From assembly GCA_015501595.1 (NCBI GenBank), contig JADNRX010000253.1:1-64000 (forward strand): a stretch of DNA of 64,000 bases, given 5' to 3'. The notes under the pieces are model-generated. The model was not told where the DNA came from, did not search any database, and saw only the letters and a list, made by a program, of their open reading frames with translations. Position 1 is the stretch's first letter. Each line of letters opens with the position of its first letter. Of the stretch, positions 18,002 to 29,336 are shown in pieces. The translations under genes were made by a program, and so were the position numbers. Source of the stretch: Hymenopellis radicata. Taxonomy: Eukaryota > Basidiomycota > Agaricomycetes > Agaricales > Physalacriaceae.

Positions 18002-21000
18002 CTATGGCCGCTGACGGCGGTCGTTAGGACCAGGAGAGAATTGTCCAGGAGGCTGATGGGTGCGAGAAGGCTGGCCACTCGCGCGCCGGTCAGGCGTTCG
18101 CGGGGAACGAGGAGAAGGAAGACCGGGTATCGGGAAAGATCCTCTGAACTCATGTAAGGATCATTGGGATGTCTGTTGACATGAGGCGTTCCAGAGAATG
18201 AAGGTTGTGAGATGCTACTCTCAAGGTTATCACGAGAATAACTTGCAGCTGGGACGGGAAATTGCGGGCGATGGTGGTCATCTTGAGTAGATGAGTACGG
18301 CGGCGTCGGTGTCGGTGAAGTAACTCTGAGGTCGGGATAGCGGTCCGGTTGGGCGTAGAATGTATGGGGTGACGGCTGAGGCATTCGTTGAGGTGAGGGC
18401 ATGGAGTTCTGTCTACTTTGACGGCGACGGGCGATATCAGCTGGTGAATACACCTGGGCGGAATTCCGGCGGAGGCCATTCGAGCGTTTAGGTGGTGGTT
18501 GACGATCAGACGGAGGAGTGGCGTAAGCTTCGCCCTCGATTTCGAGGGGCCTAGGGACTTCGGAGGCAGCACTGCCCGTATCAACATCAAGTTCGGCCTG
18601 TGGAAAGCAGACTCGCGATGATGTGACATTTCCGGTGCCCCCACTTCGTCAACTATTTCCACAGTAATTCCGACGGTAGAGGCAGCATCTACATGAGCCT
18701 GTCTTGTGCTTCGCTCGCCAGCCAGGCCGATGTTGTGATCGTGCGATTCCTGCGTTGGCGTATTTTGACCATGTCCAAGAGAAGTACCATGCCCTGTACT
18801 TGGGGGAAAGACGCGTCCAAACAAACTGTCTGCGGACCGGACCATAGATGGAGACATCTGATGGGATATGTTCGGGTTCGGATCGTGTCTGGGCGGAGGT
18901 GAATGAGGTCTGTTTTCGGAATCTCGTCGGCGGGAGGAACGATGCTGTTTAGAGCCATGACGCGAAGAGGGAGGGGGAGGCGATGCAAGGTCTCTGGGCT
19001 GCTGCCGATGAACGTGAGAGCTTCTATGATCGGTATACACTGAAAGTGGGGAAAGGATATCATCACGAACAATGATACCATTCTCATCCTGATGATAGAT
19101 GCTTGGATGTTGCGGTTGACCTCGGCTTTGGCGGATGAGACTGGGAGGCGGAGGATCGTCGAATTCATAACGTTGGTTATGATCTCCGAGAAGTCGGCGC
19201 TGTCCATCTTCATCCTTGCCAGGACGATGCGGACGGCGCTTCTTCGAGTGTCTCCGGCGATTCGAAGGCTGCTGCACTGGAGAATATCGGTCACTTTCAT
19301 CATCAACATCTTGGCCAGACTGAGATATCCTGTCGTATACGTTCCGCCACCAAGAACGCTGTGGTCGATGATCATATAGTGACTGCTCCCGAGACTTGAT
19401 GTGGCCACGTCCCGGGATTTCTGTCAAAGAATGGCGAGTTAGCAGTAGATGAGGCACGAGTATACGAAACCTACGAGAACCGTATCCCCGTCGCTCTAGT
19501 TCCCGTTCGATTTGTACTTCAAGATCGTCGCTTTTCTCGCGATGAAGACCGTACACAAACTCGTCGCCAAGTCCTAGCCATTGTCGTTCAACCCGCTCTT
19601 CCGCAGCTACATCCAAATGTACATCGGGCAATGTCGCAAACTCCTTCTCCGACGTTTCAACATAAGTTAAAGTATGCTTCGTAACAAGGATGGCGCTTTT
19701 CCCGTCAAGGTTAGTGCGAGACTTTCCAAAGGCACTTTCGTAATGAGCAAGGCGCTTGACACCCTGGTCAACTGGAGGCTCCCTGCCACGCATCTTTGCC
19801 CACATGTACTTCCACCCTTGCCAAATTTCTCGGAATGTTTCCCTGAAATCCATGGCATGCAAAAATGAGCGTAACATGGGTGTACATTTCGGGCGCGGCG
19901 CATTTGGATTTTGATGATGATGGGGACGGTAGACCTTGTACGTGAAAGCGCGAATGTGGAGAAATGCGAAGAGCCTGCTACAAGTCAATCAAATGTCGAA
20001 TTCTAAGGGGGTGTCACATACATCATCTCGAACGTCTCGAGCAGAGCGCCAATCCCAATGTTGATATCTTCGGCGGTCATGTATTTTGTCTGCCAAAAGG
20101 TAAGTCTTGTCCGCGAAAATGTGAAGTAAAGGAGGGGCGCCTACATCCTTGATGACAGACAGCATGGAAAGCACGGAAAGTAGGGAAGCCTGCCAGAAGG
20201 TCAAGAACACTAGAAGAACGTCTAAGTCAATGGGACTGATCGATTGGTCAAGTGAATAACCTACCGACAGCCTTGATAGCAAAGAGCTTCAGTAAAGGTC
20301 TTTGAGGCGCCAACTCTTCGGATACGACCACGTAGAGTTGAATCAGACAGTACATGGCGATGGTGACAGAGATGGAGACGATGACGGTGAGCTTTTATGA
20401 ATGTCAGAAGAGCATCGGACTGAGGCCGTGATATCCTACGTAGACGTGGCCCCATCCGGGTCCCCAGGAAGCTTCACAATACAAGCCGGCGTACTCAAGA
20501 GCAACCGCAATAAGAGTCGTTCTAAGAAGGGAAGATTAGATCCGGAAATCAATCAGGCATCAACACTCACAGAGGTCGTATAACACAGTATTGTAGCACA
20601 CCCCACTTCATCCATTGCAGAAAGTATAGACCGTCGCTTGGCTTCCATTTAACAGATCCCAACGGGAACACCCATGTTTTTACCTTTTCCCCGTTCAGGC
20701 GCGCCTTGGAATCGGCTTCCTTAGACAAGCCCTTTTTTAAGAAAAGAGCCTTTTGCTCTGTCTCATCGGGAGAGAGATAACAGAGGAGAAGATAGAAGAA
20801 GGCAGTCAAGACGGTTGATTCGTAGCCGTCTCTGATTAGAAGTAACGGTGTGGAATGGTTCTGTTTCCAAGATGAGGGTGGTTCACAGAGTGATAATCGG
20901 CGGACGCACCCAAAAGAAGTACGACAGTAAACTGATGATGGCGTAGACAGGAACAAGGAGCAGGATTCGTACAATGTCTGGAGGAATATGAGGGAATCTT

Positions 21001-21379
21001 CTCAATACGTTGAGGACGCCTTACATCGTTGTTCATGTTTCTGAGGTGGACGGTCAATGAATGGCTATCTGACAATGTAAGGTGCACTCACATTTGTATA
21101 CCATTGCAGATGTTTGCTCATGAGCCAGGCAGAGGTCACCACGGCGATTATAGTGAAGAACGAGGCAACAATCCATCCAACCTATATAATTTGAGTCTCC
21201 CTTTTCGCAAGAGATTATTCGAGCATACATGGTGCGCTTCACAACACTTTAGCCCAACATTCTGAGATGAAGATAGAGCAAAACGCACCTTGAAAAACTA
21301 GATCCCCGTTCTGAAGCAGCGAAGGCCCGTCTTCAGCTGTATGTTTAGGGCATACTGAAGTATTGTTCTCCTGAGCCAT
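18002..21379 (-). CDS. TMEM184 / DUF300 (organic solute transporter alpha-like) membrane protein
   Basis: A long intron-rich gene starts at ATG 21377-21379 (MAQENNTSVCPKHTAEDG). Exons then give VGWIVASFFTIIAVVTSAWL, DIVRILLLVPVYAIISLLSY, IRDGYESTVLTAFFYLLLCY, MKWGVLQYCVIRPL and FAIKAVVFLTFWQASLLSVL. This is the seven-helix pattern and the VRILLMVPVYA, RDxYE and LQYxxxRP motifs of TMEM184. After the helices come FALLHIRAFTYKVYRP and a hydrophilic tail of several hundred residues rich in Ser, Pro, His and Arg, probably disordered and cytosolic. The ending uses a 53-nt intron (GTCTTC..GCCAG near 18070-18122) that joins SEDLSRYP to PSRTHQPPGQFSP and stops at TAG 18002-18004. Family members act in the vacuole/endomembrane system of fungi; the exact role is unknown. 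Confidence 0.88.
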
Positions 21380-24211
21380 TATGGTATCTCTCTATGGTGT
21401 CGTAAAATCGTGATAGTCTTGTCGTCAATGTCGGGATTCTGGTCGTCGTCGAGCACACTGCTGAGGTCGTCGTCGAATCCGGGAAGCCGTCGCTAGACAG
21501 GACAGACTTGTAGGCACTGCAGCCTCAGGCCTCAGCAGTCAGGAGAGACAAGGCACTTCGACGTTTCAAGTGTCATATCATGCCACGGGTGATGCCGGCC
21601 GATCGCACCGTTTGTCCCTGCACGAAAGGCGTGCGACGCGCCTCGTGCGTCGTTGGCCGCCGTCCAGCCGCCGTCTTAGTACAAAGTAACACGCGACAAG
21701 CGGCGCTGCCGTGAGGGGCACGGCAATGACTTGTCGGTACCGCGCCTAGAGTTGACTCAAAACTTGCTTAAGTACTGGGGTAACATAATATGGCTCTTTT
21801 CCTCCCACTCCCACTCTGCCCGCTTTCCCGTGTGATCCCATGGCGTCCTTATGTATCGTGGAAATTCCTGGCAAGGAAAATACACCTGCCTGTAACGCAC
21901 CGCCACATACATGCAGCATTTGGGCAAGGCCTTCACCCCGTTTGAAAGAAAAGGTTAGAATGTTCGGAGCAGACGCCGGTACAGAAAGCTAAGTGACCGA
22001 CTTTGACTCGTTTTATGCGCCATTGACACTATACAATAATGCCGGTTATTTGTTTTTGGCCCTGGAGAGAAACAGGATACATAGAGTGATTATTCAAGAA
22101 CGAAGACAAGGACGCAAGCAAATCAACGAGCAACAGGGAAAACAAGACAGCATAAAACAAGCAGAATATTGAGAGCTGTGATGTTCTTTGACGTGGGAGT
22201 CGAGAATATCTCAAGGCGACTGATGAATACGGAGAATTTCACAAAAAGAAGATGCCTCAACCCACCGTTTTTACTTCTCCTTCTCATCCTACATTCAATC
22301 TTTGGCGCACCCGGAGCCACACGCTTGCTCGACGACGCGCCAAACGATAGCAGCACCCTGCAAGAGGATTCATTCCAAATACAGCATATATCAAGACGAC
22401 CTACGATGGCGGCCCAAAGCAATCTCCACCATGTCAAGCTAGGCACCAACGGCGCATCCTCCGGGCAAGTTCAACGCCCGAATGTGAGGCATCATCAAGC
22501 TCTTCAAGCATCTGTAAGTCTGCGTAAGCATCTCAGTAAAGTGTTCACGTCTAAAGCGGGTACCGCTAGCTGCTCGATATGCGTCTCAACAGCCGCCATG
22601 ATCTACGGGAAGCGTCAGCGACCGTCTCGCCAGGACAAGGATGCCAATGACATACAAGCGGCATCTCCGTGTCGAATGAGGGGCGTAGTCGGTCGTAGGG
22701 GTGGTACCGCCGTGTCCGACAGCTCTTGAGAGGCGGTTGACGGAGCGACGACGCGGGGGACGGATGTCTCTGGACCATGGCGTATCTTTGGGGGCAGTGG
22801 GACGGAGGTGAGTACTTATTACCATTATGTTTTTAAACTTTTGAATTCAACGGGAACGGAGGATCCAGTTTCGGTTACGAAAGTGCAACGCTAGCTTCTT
22901 TCGTGTCAAACAACAGGAACAATGGCTCTCGACCTCCGCCCTGGGCGCTCTGACGACGGCAAATCATCAACGAGTTGCACGCCTACCCTACATCTAGATG
23001 GCCCACCTGCGTCGATCCTTCGAGGAGGCAACCGAGCGAGGAACGCGCAAAAGCAAAGCCATACCCATGCCATTCCTAGAAAAGCGCTTTCTGCACACAT
23101 CAGGTTCGTACCACCGTTTCAAGGCTTGTCCAGTGTTGAACCTTGAAGTTTCCTTCAGGAGACCGAATCACGTGATGTGGCGGCAGGAGATAAGGAATCC
23201 AATCTTGAAGTCTTAGCGGGACAGGCAAGTGAAGCGAGCAATGAAAATCGTATTGGAGACGGGTGGAAAGGACGGCAAGAACGGCCAAGTAGGACTCGGA
23301 GAGGATTCCAAAAGGACAGCCAAGTTCAGTTCGTGCAGGCAATTCCCAGAAGTCGCGAAAAGGGGACGGGCTCGAAATGATCCTATGAATGTTCCCGGTC
23401 TGGAGAGCATGTATTGTTAAGTCCGCATCGATGGAAGAAATCCCAATCTCACCGTGTATTCTCGTCCCCTCAAGAATGCACGCTCGCCCCCACCCATAGC
23501 CTGTGAAGAACATCCTCTGGATCCACTGTAGCGAGAAGATGTACACGGTCTATTTGTTCTCGCCAATTGCACTCGAGCTGCGCCTCGATGGCGACCGCGG
23601 CCGGCGATGCAGCCCCTCTTTGTGCAACAGCTGCACCACCTCTTTTTCTATGCCTTGACCATTGCTTGGCGTCCTCTCTAATACCAGTTTCTGAAGATCT
23701 ACGGCGCTCTTCAAGGATTTGGAATGTACGCATAAATCCTGGAAGGCGTTTGGTATTTTCCTCTCCGTAGTTCCTGTTGACTGTGACTACATTTTGTCCA
23801 GGGAAAAGGTTCTCCTTTGTGCAGTTTTTCCGAAGCGACGAAGCGTGCGGCTAGAGTCGAAATTTCTGGCAGACTGCGTGGATGGAGGGAGAAAAGCTGA
23901 AATTGCCAATTTTGATCGAGACTTTCCTCCCGTGAAGCGTCCCTCTTAGCTTGACCACCAGGACCCTCTTGAGGAGGTTTGAACCAACGACAATCATGAT
24001 CTCCACTGACATCTGCGCCTTTGCAAGCGAAGACTCGTCCTTACACTTTTGACAGGAATCAGCGTCAATTATGATTATGACCATTCGTTCAAACCTTCGA
24101 CGGCTGTCTATTGGAACGCACTTTATGGCTTCAGGATATTTGAGCTTCATTTGTTGGCGTGCTGATGTCTGTTGGCAGTGATGGGGACTACCAAGATGGC
24201 AATATAGCCAA
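21380..24211. other. Gene-poor stretch, no gene I can support
   Basis: About 2.8 kb lies between the TMEM184 start and the retroelement relic. 21400-21560 is GTCGTC-rich. Open frames exist on both strands (22169-22729 plus, 23100-23546 minus, 23470-23733 minus, 23851-24219 minus) but overlap each other, lack recognisable domains and have no convincing splice-joined continuation. The 22169 frame has a hydrophobic run after about 30 residues and could be a young or decayed secreted-protein gene; support is weak. Confidence 0.35.
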
Positions 24212-24840
24212 GTGCCCATGTCGGTGTCCGAGCAGCTGGATCAAGGCGTCGGTCTCCCGCCGAAGGTTAGAATCGTGAGGAACTTGTCTAGAAAAAGCGC
24301 CGAGGACCACCCGTCTACCAACGACTACACCAAGAAATTCCCTACTCGCTTTGGCGGTGGGCGACATTGTAAGTCTCGCTTCAGCACCCTTACACCCTAG
24401 TCTTCTTACTACCTTTCTCTACATCCCTACATCCTACCCCACTTCTTACTCAATGCTTACATCTCTACTCAGATTTCGAGAGCCCCCCGGGACTCAGGCC
24501 ATGGCACTCGACATCGCCAAATTTCACCGAACTTGCCCAATCTTACCGGCGCTACTTCGTGGTCCAGGGATCGAAGAGTTTCTACATAGACCAGGCATGC
24601 CCGTTCGGGTGTTGTTTTTCGGAGAGCAACGCGGGCTCCATTGCGAACGTAGCTGGGCGGCGAAGAAGGTCGAGTCGGGGGTCAAGGGGGTGGATGACTT
24701 GGGAGTCTTTCGACTTGCACTTGGTTTAGACACCGAGGGCCACTTCATCTACCCTTATTCCACGCGTCACTATGGACGAACATTTCAGGATAAATCTAGG
24801 TAAGGATCGACGGCAGCCTGTGCTGAGCAGGAGGAAAACA
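24212..24840 (+). pseudogene. Reverse-transcriptase relic, frameshifted
   Basis: Plus-strand pieces read GVGLPPKVRIVRNLSRKSAE, then (after a break) PPGTQAMALDIAKFHRTCPI in one frame, RRYFVVQGSKSFYIDQACPF and SESNAGSIANVAG in a second, and VDDLGVFRLALGLDTEGHFI in the first frame again. The order and wording resemble the polymerase region of retroelement proteins common in Agaricomycetes (VVQGSKxFYIDxxCPFG and a DD catalytic region). The frame changes and missing ends show it is dead. The exact retroelement class cannot be fixed from this fragment. Its last part (24756-24884) has been copied to about 25660-25800. Confidence 0.6.
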
Positions 24841-24884
24841 TTTCGAAGTGGACCAGCTGCCTTTTTCGGATGCCAATGGTACGA
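24756..24884. repeat. Copy 1 of a duplicated retroelement-relic segment
   Basis: Shares with 25660-25800, in the same orientation, CACGCGTCACT.TGG, GGATAAATCTAGG, AAGGATCGACG.CAGCCTGTGC, AGGAGGAAA and GCCTTTTTCGGATG. The copies differ by scattered substitutions and small indels. Confidence 0.8.
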
Positions 24885-25046
24885 CGAGATACACTGCGTG
24901 AGCGCTACTGTGTAATGCTCCAGAGCATGTTCTAACAGCTTTCTCTAGATCCTAATGCCACGAGACCAACTTCTCCCGCTTCACAGCAGGAGCTTTACCC
25001 GGCGTCTTCCCTCGGTGCATAGCGGCACATCTCACCTTGTACAGGG

Positions 25047-25448
25047 ATGACATCTGTCTGTTTTACTTACCCTCTCGAACTCGCCCGTGTTCGCATGGCC
25101 TTTCGAACTACAACCGCTTCTGACGCCCTTCGTCCCTCCTTCCTCCGCGCTTTGCGCAAGATATATCACGCATCCGCCTCCATACCACACGGCCAGAAAA
25201 CTGCACCTTTATTTGAACAGTTTCCCTTCCTCAAGTTCTACCAGGGCTTTACTGCGACTATGGTTGGTATGATACCGTACGCGGGAATGTCGTTCCTTGC
25301 TTGGGGTTACCTTCGCGCACGCTTTCTTCCGAAAGACAAGTTAAAGGCTGCCTCTCCTGGGGCCGATCTGATAATTGGCGCTGTTTCGGGTGTGGCGAGA
25401 CAAACTGTTGGGGGCGCTGTTTTCGGGTGTGGCGAGACAAAACTGTTG
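25047..25448 (+). pseudogene. Truncated mitochondrial carrier (Leu5/CoA-transporter-like)
   Basis: The open frame carries one carrier-repeat signature, TYPLELARVRMAFR (the PxD/ExxRxR motif), then FLKFYQGFTATMVGMIPYAG, SFLAWGYLR and LIIGAVSGVARQTVG. This matches the middle repeat of mitochondrial solute carriers, closest in wording to Leu5/SLC25A16-type CoA carriers. The first repeat and the end of the third are missing: the frame runs into a local tandem duplication (25377-25448) and then into an unrelated displaced segment (25459 on), stopping at 25476-25478. It is a carrier fragment left in a rearranged locus, not a working transporter. Confidence 0.75.
25377..25448. repeat. Tandem duplication of 35-36 bp inside the carrier fragment
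   Basis: Two adjacent copies begin GGCGCTGTTT(T)CGGGTGTG and end GAGACAAA(A)CTGTTG, at about 25377-25411 and 25413-25448. The duplication disrupts the carrier reading frame. Confidence 0.8.
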
Positions 25449-25458
25449 CGGTTTGGGA

Positions 25459-25660
25459 AGGAGGAAAGCGTCTATTAGATTACTAGGGCTTACAAATATT
25501 GTGCGTGTTTCCTTGCGCCACACTTGACTGAAGCTGACCTGTGAAAAGTTCTTTTGTACATTATAGACATGTTGCACCACATAATCAAGAGACTATAATG
25601 CTGTTAGCTCTGTTTCCAGTACTTGACGTCTGCTGGAAGCAAGGTTGGTCGTCCATGTCT
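25459..25660. repeat. Displaced copy of the GH43 3' end
   Basis: Same orientation as, and clearly related to, 650-846. It includes the counterpart of the last GH43 codons (CTCTGTTTCCAGTACTTGA) with substitutions. It joins the carrier fragment on the left and the second copy of the retroelement-relic segment on the right. Confidence 0.85.
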
Positions 25661-25800
25661 TACTCCACGCGTCACTGTGGGCCAACATTTCGGGATAAAT
25701 CTAGGCAAGGATCGACGACAGCCTGTGCTTAACCAGGAGGAAACGTTTCCAGGTGGATCAGAGGTGGACCAGGTTGCCTTTTTCGGATGTCAATTGGATG
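25660..25800. repeat. Copy 2 of the duplicated retroelement-relic segment
   Basis: Direct counterpart of 24756-24884, about 0.9 kb downstream, joined abruptly to the displaced GH43 segment. Confidence 0.8.
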
Positions 25801-25936
25801 GATGAATGTCATTCCAACCCATTGTTTGTTACAGCGCGTGACTTGTCACACTGCTTTCTACTATAAACACTGACAGACGCGACCAGATCACCCACACTAC
25901 TTCCCCTCTCCTTTCGCCATACGCTAGTTCATTGGC

Positions 25937-28359
25937 GATGGCCGCTATCTTTCCAGACAAGCGGACACGCTCCCAGCTCACCTTACCGACAACCTACTCG
26001 ACAATCTACACTTGGACCGCTCGCCCTTGAAGGACGCGCGCACTCGCATGCGGGCGGAGCCCCCAGCGAGCACAATACCTGATGCAGCGGAATCCCACGA
26101 TGAGGCTAGCAAGAAGCGTGCAGCATCGCCGTCGTTGCGAGCCAACGAGTATGCGTCCAGCGCTGCTGACTTCCCTGCTGCCAAACGGTTGAGAACAGAG
26201 GGCGGGGACATTGAAGGCGATTATGAGAATACAGCGACGAATCTGCTCAAGTCGTCTTCAGACGCGAGGCTTGCCACGGAGGCTTCGCACAAAGCACCTT
26301 CATCTTCCAGCTCGTCTCCGGACAACAGAGCTCAGCCTGTTCCCGCCGTCCTAGGATTGACCTGCAAAATCATGTCGGCAACGGACAACACTCGCGTCCA
26401 CCGTTCGTGTTCAAACGCCTCCCACAAGTATCCCCAGGATCGACCTGCGAAACCACGTCCCCAAGCAACAGCATTTCCTGTTCGAGTACAAACGCCTCCC
26501 CACAAGCGAAGAACCATCCAACGTTGTTGTTCCTCCGCGTCTTCCCGTTGAAGGAATACTGGTGTCGGGCTCCAAGAAATCTGTCAAAGCCGGTGCCTCC
26601 AAGAAGAAACCCGCAATTCCTCGCGTCAGCCGCGGTGCTTTGGAACAGAAAGAACAACAAGCAGAGAAGGCTGGTCAAGGTAATTAAAGCCATCTCTTCT
26701 GCGTTGGTATGATTTCTCATTTCTTGTTCAATAGCACCTAGAAGCACCATGGCCTGGAAGAAAGCTCTCATTTCGGCGGCGCAGGCTTCGCAGAAGGCTG
26801 AAGAGCTGTCGCCGCTTTCAGATTCAGAGGAATCTGGCGATGCCCCAGTCGCATCGACTTCGACTCTTCGAGTACCCCAGACTCCCGCGAAGCTTCCTTC
26901 GTTCGCGAAACCTACCCAATCGAGCTTAGCGAAAACACCTGTAGCACTGAGATCACCGGTCAAGGCTGCTTTCGGATCTCCTTCCAAGTTGCCTATATTT
27001 ACCACACTTGCTACACGGCCTACGAGTATGTATACTTCTCTTTTTGGTCTTCGATAAGGTTACTGACGATGTCCTGTTTGCAGAAACTCACGCATTCCAA
27101 ACGGACGCTAAGTTGCAGCGTTCCGTCGAACATGATTCAGCCCTTAACAAGGCGGGACCTAGCTCCGCACGTTCGAATGGTGCTCCTTCAACGCAAGCTG
27201 GCCGGCAGCTCAGCCTTGCTGACTTCATTGATTATAAAATCGATCCTAGGACTGGGAAGCGTATTTATGCCGGCAACATCAAGCCCATATTTGCCCACAG
27301 GGCAACATGCAAGGCGAGTCAGAAGACGCCTTTGGCGGCTGTACCTGGTAGTCCCGTCAAAGGTGATACCAGCCTTGTTGACCTCTGCGAGGAAGTATCG
27401 TATCAGGGCGAGGATAGGGAGAGGCTGCTGTTACTAAGGGCGAGGACGAAGGATGACGACCTGAAAGCGATATTGGATAACACCCTTTACAGGAGAGAAG
27501 CTTCGCCAGAAGTGGAAGAGCCGATGAAGAGGGTGTCTACGGCTGAAGCATTCGATAATCTGCGACAAGCTGTGGGACCAGCTACACCTCCGCGGAGAGG
27601 ATTGCGCCCACATAGCGCTCTGGCGACGTATCGGCCCGCGGAAGGTGATGCTGAGGAGTTCCCCAGCGATGATGAAGATGTAGATGATGGCGATTTGATT
27701 GATGACAAGAACTACCATGGTGCGAGCAAGAAGAAGGGTGGATTGACTGTTCTGTCTCACGTGAGGGCGTTTGTTGATGTGCGGGATTCACATACGTCGC
27801 GGGATTCTGGAGAAGCATTTGTGGCATTCTTGGAAATGCTTGGTGCCAAGGTTCGTTGCTCACTCATTCTTTCGTTGCGTTGACATTGAGCTATCACCAG
27901 GTTTGCAAGAAGTTGACCAAGACCTGCACGCACATCGTTTTCAAGAACGGTTCCTTTAACACCGTAGCTACGTGGAAGTGAGTCGATGGCGGTCTACTAG
28001 GGTTTCTCCACAGATGCTTACATTTGTATAGAGCCGCTGAGCCGAAGCCGCTTGTGGTGCGCCTCTCTTGGGTTACGGAATGTGTCAGCAAGACGGCATA
28101 TGTCGTTGAGGACGAGCACCTCCTCGACATATCTGACTTATTCCCTAGTGGCATCGATCCCAAGGTACGTTGGCCCAGTTTTGTTTCTTACTCTTCATTG
28201 ACGTCCATTAAGATCAAGGTCGCTAAGCGCCATTCTTTCGATGAGTCGTGGGAGCTTTGTAAGTCCATCTGCATCACTCATATCGGGGCCCCATCTAACG
28301 CCCGTGCAGCCATGGATTCATCGTTGAAGCCCCTCGAGATTGCTCGGCAGCGTGGTTGA
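25937..28359 (+). CDS. BRCT-domain nuclear protein
   Basis: A multi-exon gene. The N-terminal third is polar and low-complexity with basic runs (KKRAASPSLR, AAKRLRTEGG) that may be nuclear signals. The middle has repeated TPAKLP / SPVKAAFGSPSK phosphosite-like segments. A conserved part follows: LSLADFIDYKIDPRTGKRIY and an acidic stretch EEFPSDDEDVDDGD. The BRCT fold is in the last third: LSHVRAFVDVRD, FVAFLEMLGAKV, intron, CKKLTKTCTHIVFKNGS, intron, PLVVRLSWVTECVSKTAYV with the family's Trp, then DEHLLDIS. The final exon ends IARQRG and TGA at 28357-28359. BRCT domains read phosphoproteins in DNA-damage or chromosome biology; the arrangement recalls microcephalin-type single BRCT proteins. 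The ATG at 25937 is followed after about 30 codons by a stop, while the downstream frame is open from an earlier, ATG-less position, so the first exon is unsettled. The splicing near 26350-26560 is also unclear. Confidence 0.75.
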
Positions 28360-28875
28360 GAGAGCGGCCACAGACTCTAGGTCGGGGTCATACTATTTTC
28401 ATGTTACTTTCCTTTGGGTTGTCGATTTCTGCTGTTATGATTTGTTGTTTCTGTATTATGTCCAGGCTGTATGATTATGAAATATCACGATGTATTCACA
28501 AACTTCGGACTCTCGGGACCAGGCGGGTACCCGACTTACTCGACAAAGGTTGTACAAATCTTGTACAAATCCTCCTAGCATATTAATTTTATCTGGCAGT
28601 ACGGGCCAGTGCTCTCTGCCGCTGCTGCCGAGGTGCAACGCCAGTTCACTGTGGACAACTGGACTTCCCTCAGCACACGCCCATGCGCACCTAAATACGA
28701 TACCCACACTGTCAGCTAGCTTACTCCATGTACATAGTATAGTGCCCCGCAAGCACTCTAACTTAGTTAGTAATGGAAATTGACATGAAAAACTTCTTGC
28801 AGAAGGTGCGAACAAACGACGAAGATACTGTCACCATTAATCTGTTGAGCGTATACGTACTTATACAACGGTGCC
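28360..28875. other. Intergenic between converging 3' ends
   Basis: No gene is seen; AT-rich 3' flanking sequence of the BRCT and small secreted-protein genes. Confidence 0.5.
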
Positions 28876-29336
28876 TCAAGCCGAAGTGGTGCTGCAGGTG
28901 TTACAGGTGATCTAGGTTGGTCGTAAAATGTAAGCCCGTGAAATGAGCAGAACAGGCAACGCACCGCTCCCTCGAACCCACAGGTTTCCCAGGCATCGAC
29001 TCCTCCAGCCCAGGAAGTGCACCCAGTTCCTTCTGCCTGGTCTGGAGACGTATAGCATCCACCCGCGGTAGCGTTGGTGGAGCAGGGAAGGCAAGCGGTG
29101 CAGGTCACCTATATTGCAGGATGAATTCAAACTTTGTGAACAACGTCCCGAAACAAACATACCTCTGGGAAAGTGCAAGTGTTCGAACCGCCGTCACCTC
29201 CGGCCCAAGTCTGGCAGCCGTGGTCGGTCGCATTGTCAGGAGAGTTCCAGCAACTTCCTGCCGTGCACAAAAGGGCCAGCTGAGCATTAGCACTGGCGAC
29301 AAACGCGAGGGAAGCGAGGGCGAGAGTGAAACGCAT
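28876..29336 (-). CDS. Small secreted cysteine-rich protein with an internal duplication
   Basis: Three exons (29163-29336, 28965-29108, 28912 boundary, 28876-28911) join in phase 0 to 117 codons plus TGA. It opens with a clear signal peptide (MRFTLALASLAFVASANAQ, cleavage likely after ANA). The mature part of about 98 residues has 13 or so cysteines and two copies of a motif of the form C(W/Y)xSPDxAxxxGCx(T/S)WAGG ... TCxF, one per exon, followed by a shorter third start (ITCNTCSTTSA). No membrane anchor or known domain is seen. It is effector-like in size and layout, but such proteins are also common in saprotrophs. One intron sits at the boundary of each repeat, consistent with origin by exon duplication. 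Confidence 0.82.

Noticed and set aside
22169..22729. 186-codon ORF with a hydrophobic segment
   Set aside because: Overlapped by a similar minus-strand ORF, no recognised domain, no supporting splice sites; kept only as a note in the gene-poor region.
23100..24219. Minus-strand ORFs of 87-148 codons
   Set aside because: No recognisable motifs and they overlap one another in different frames.
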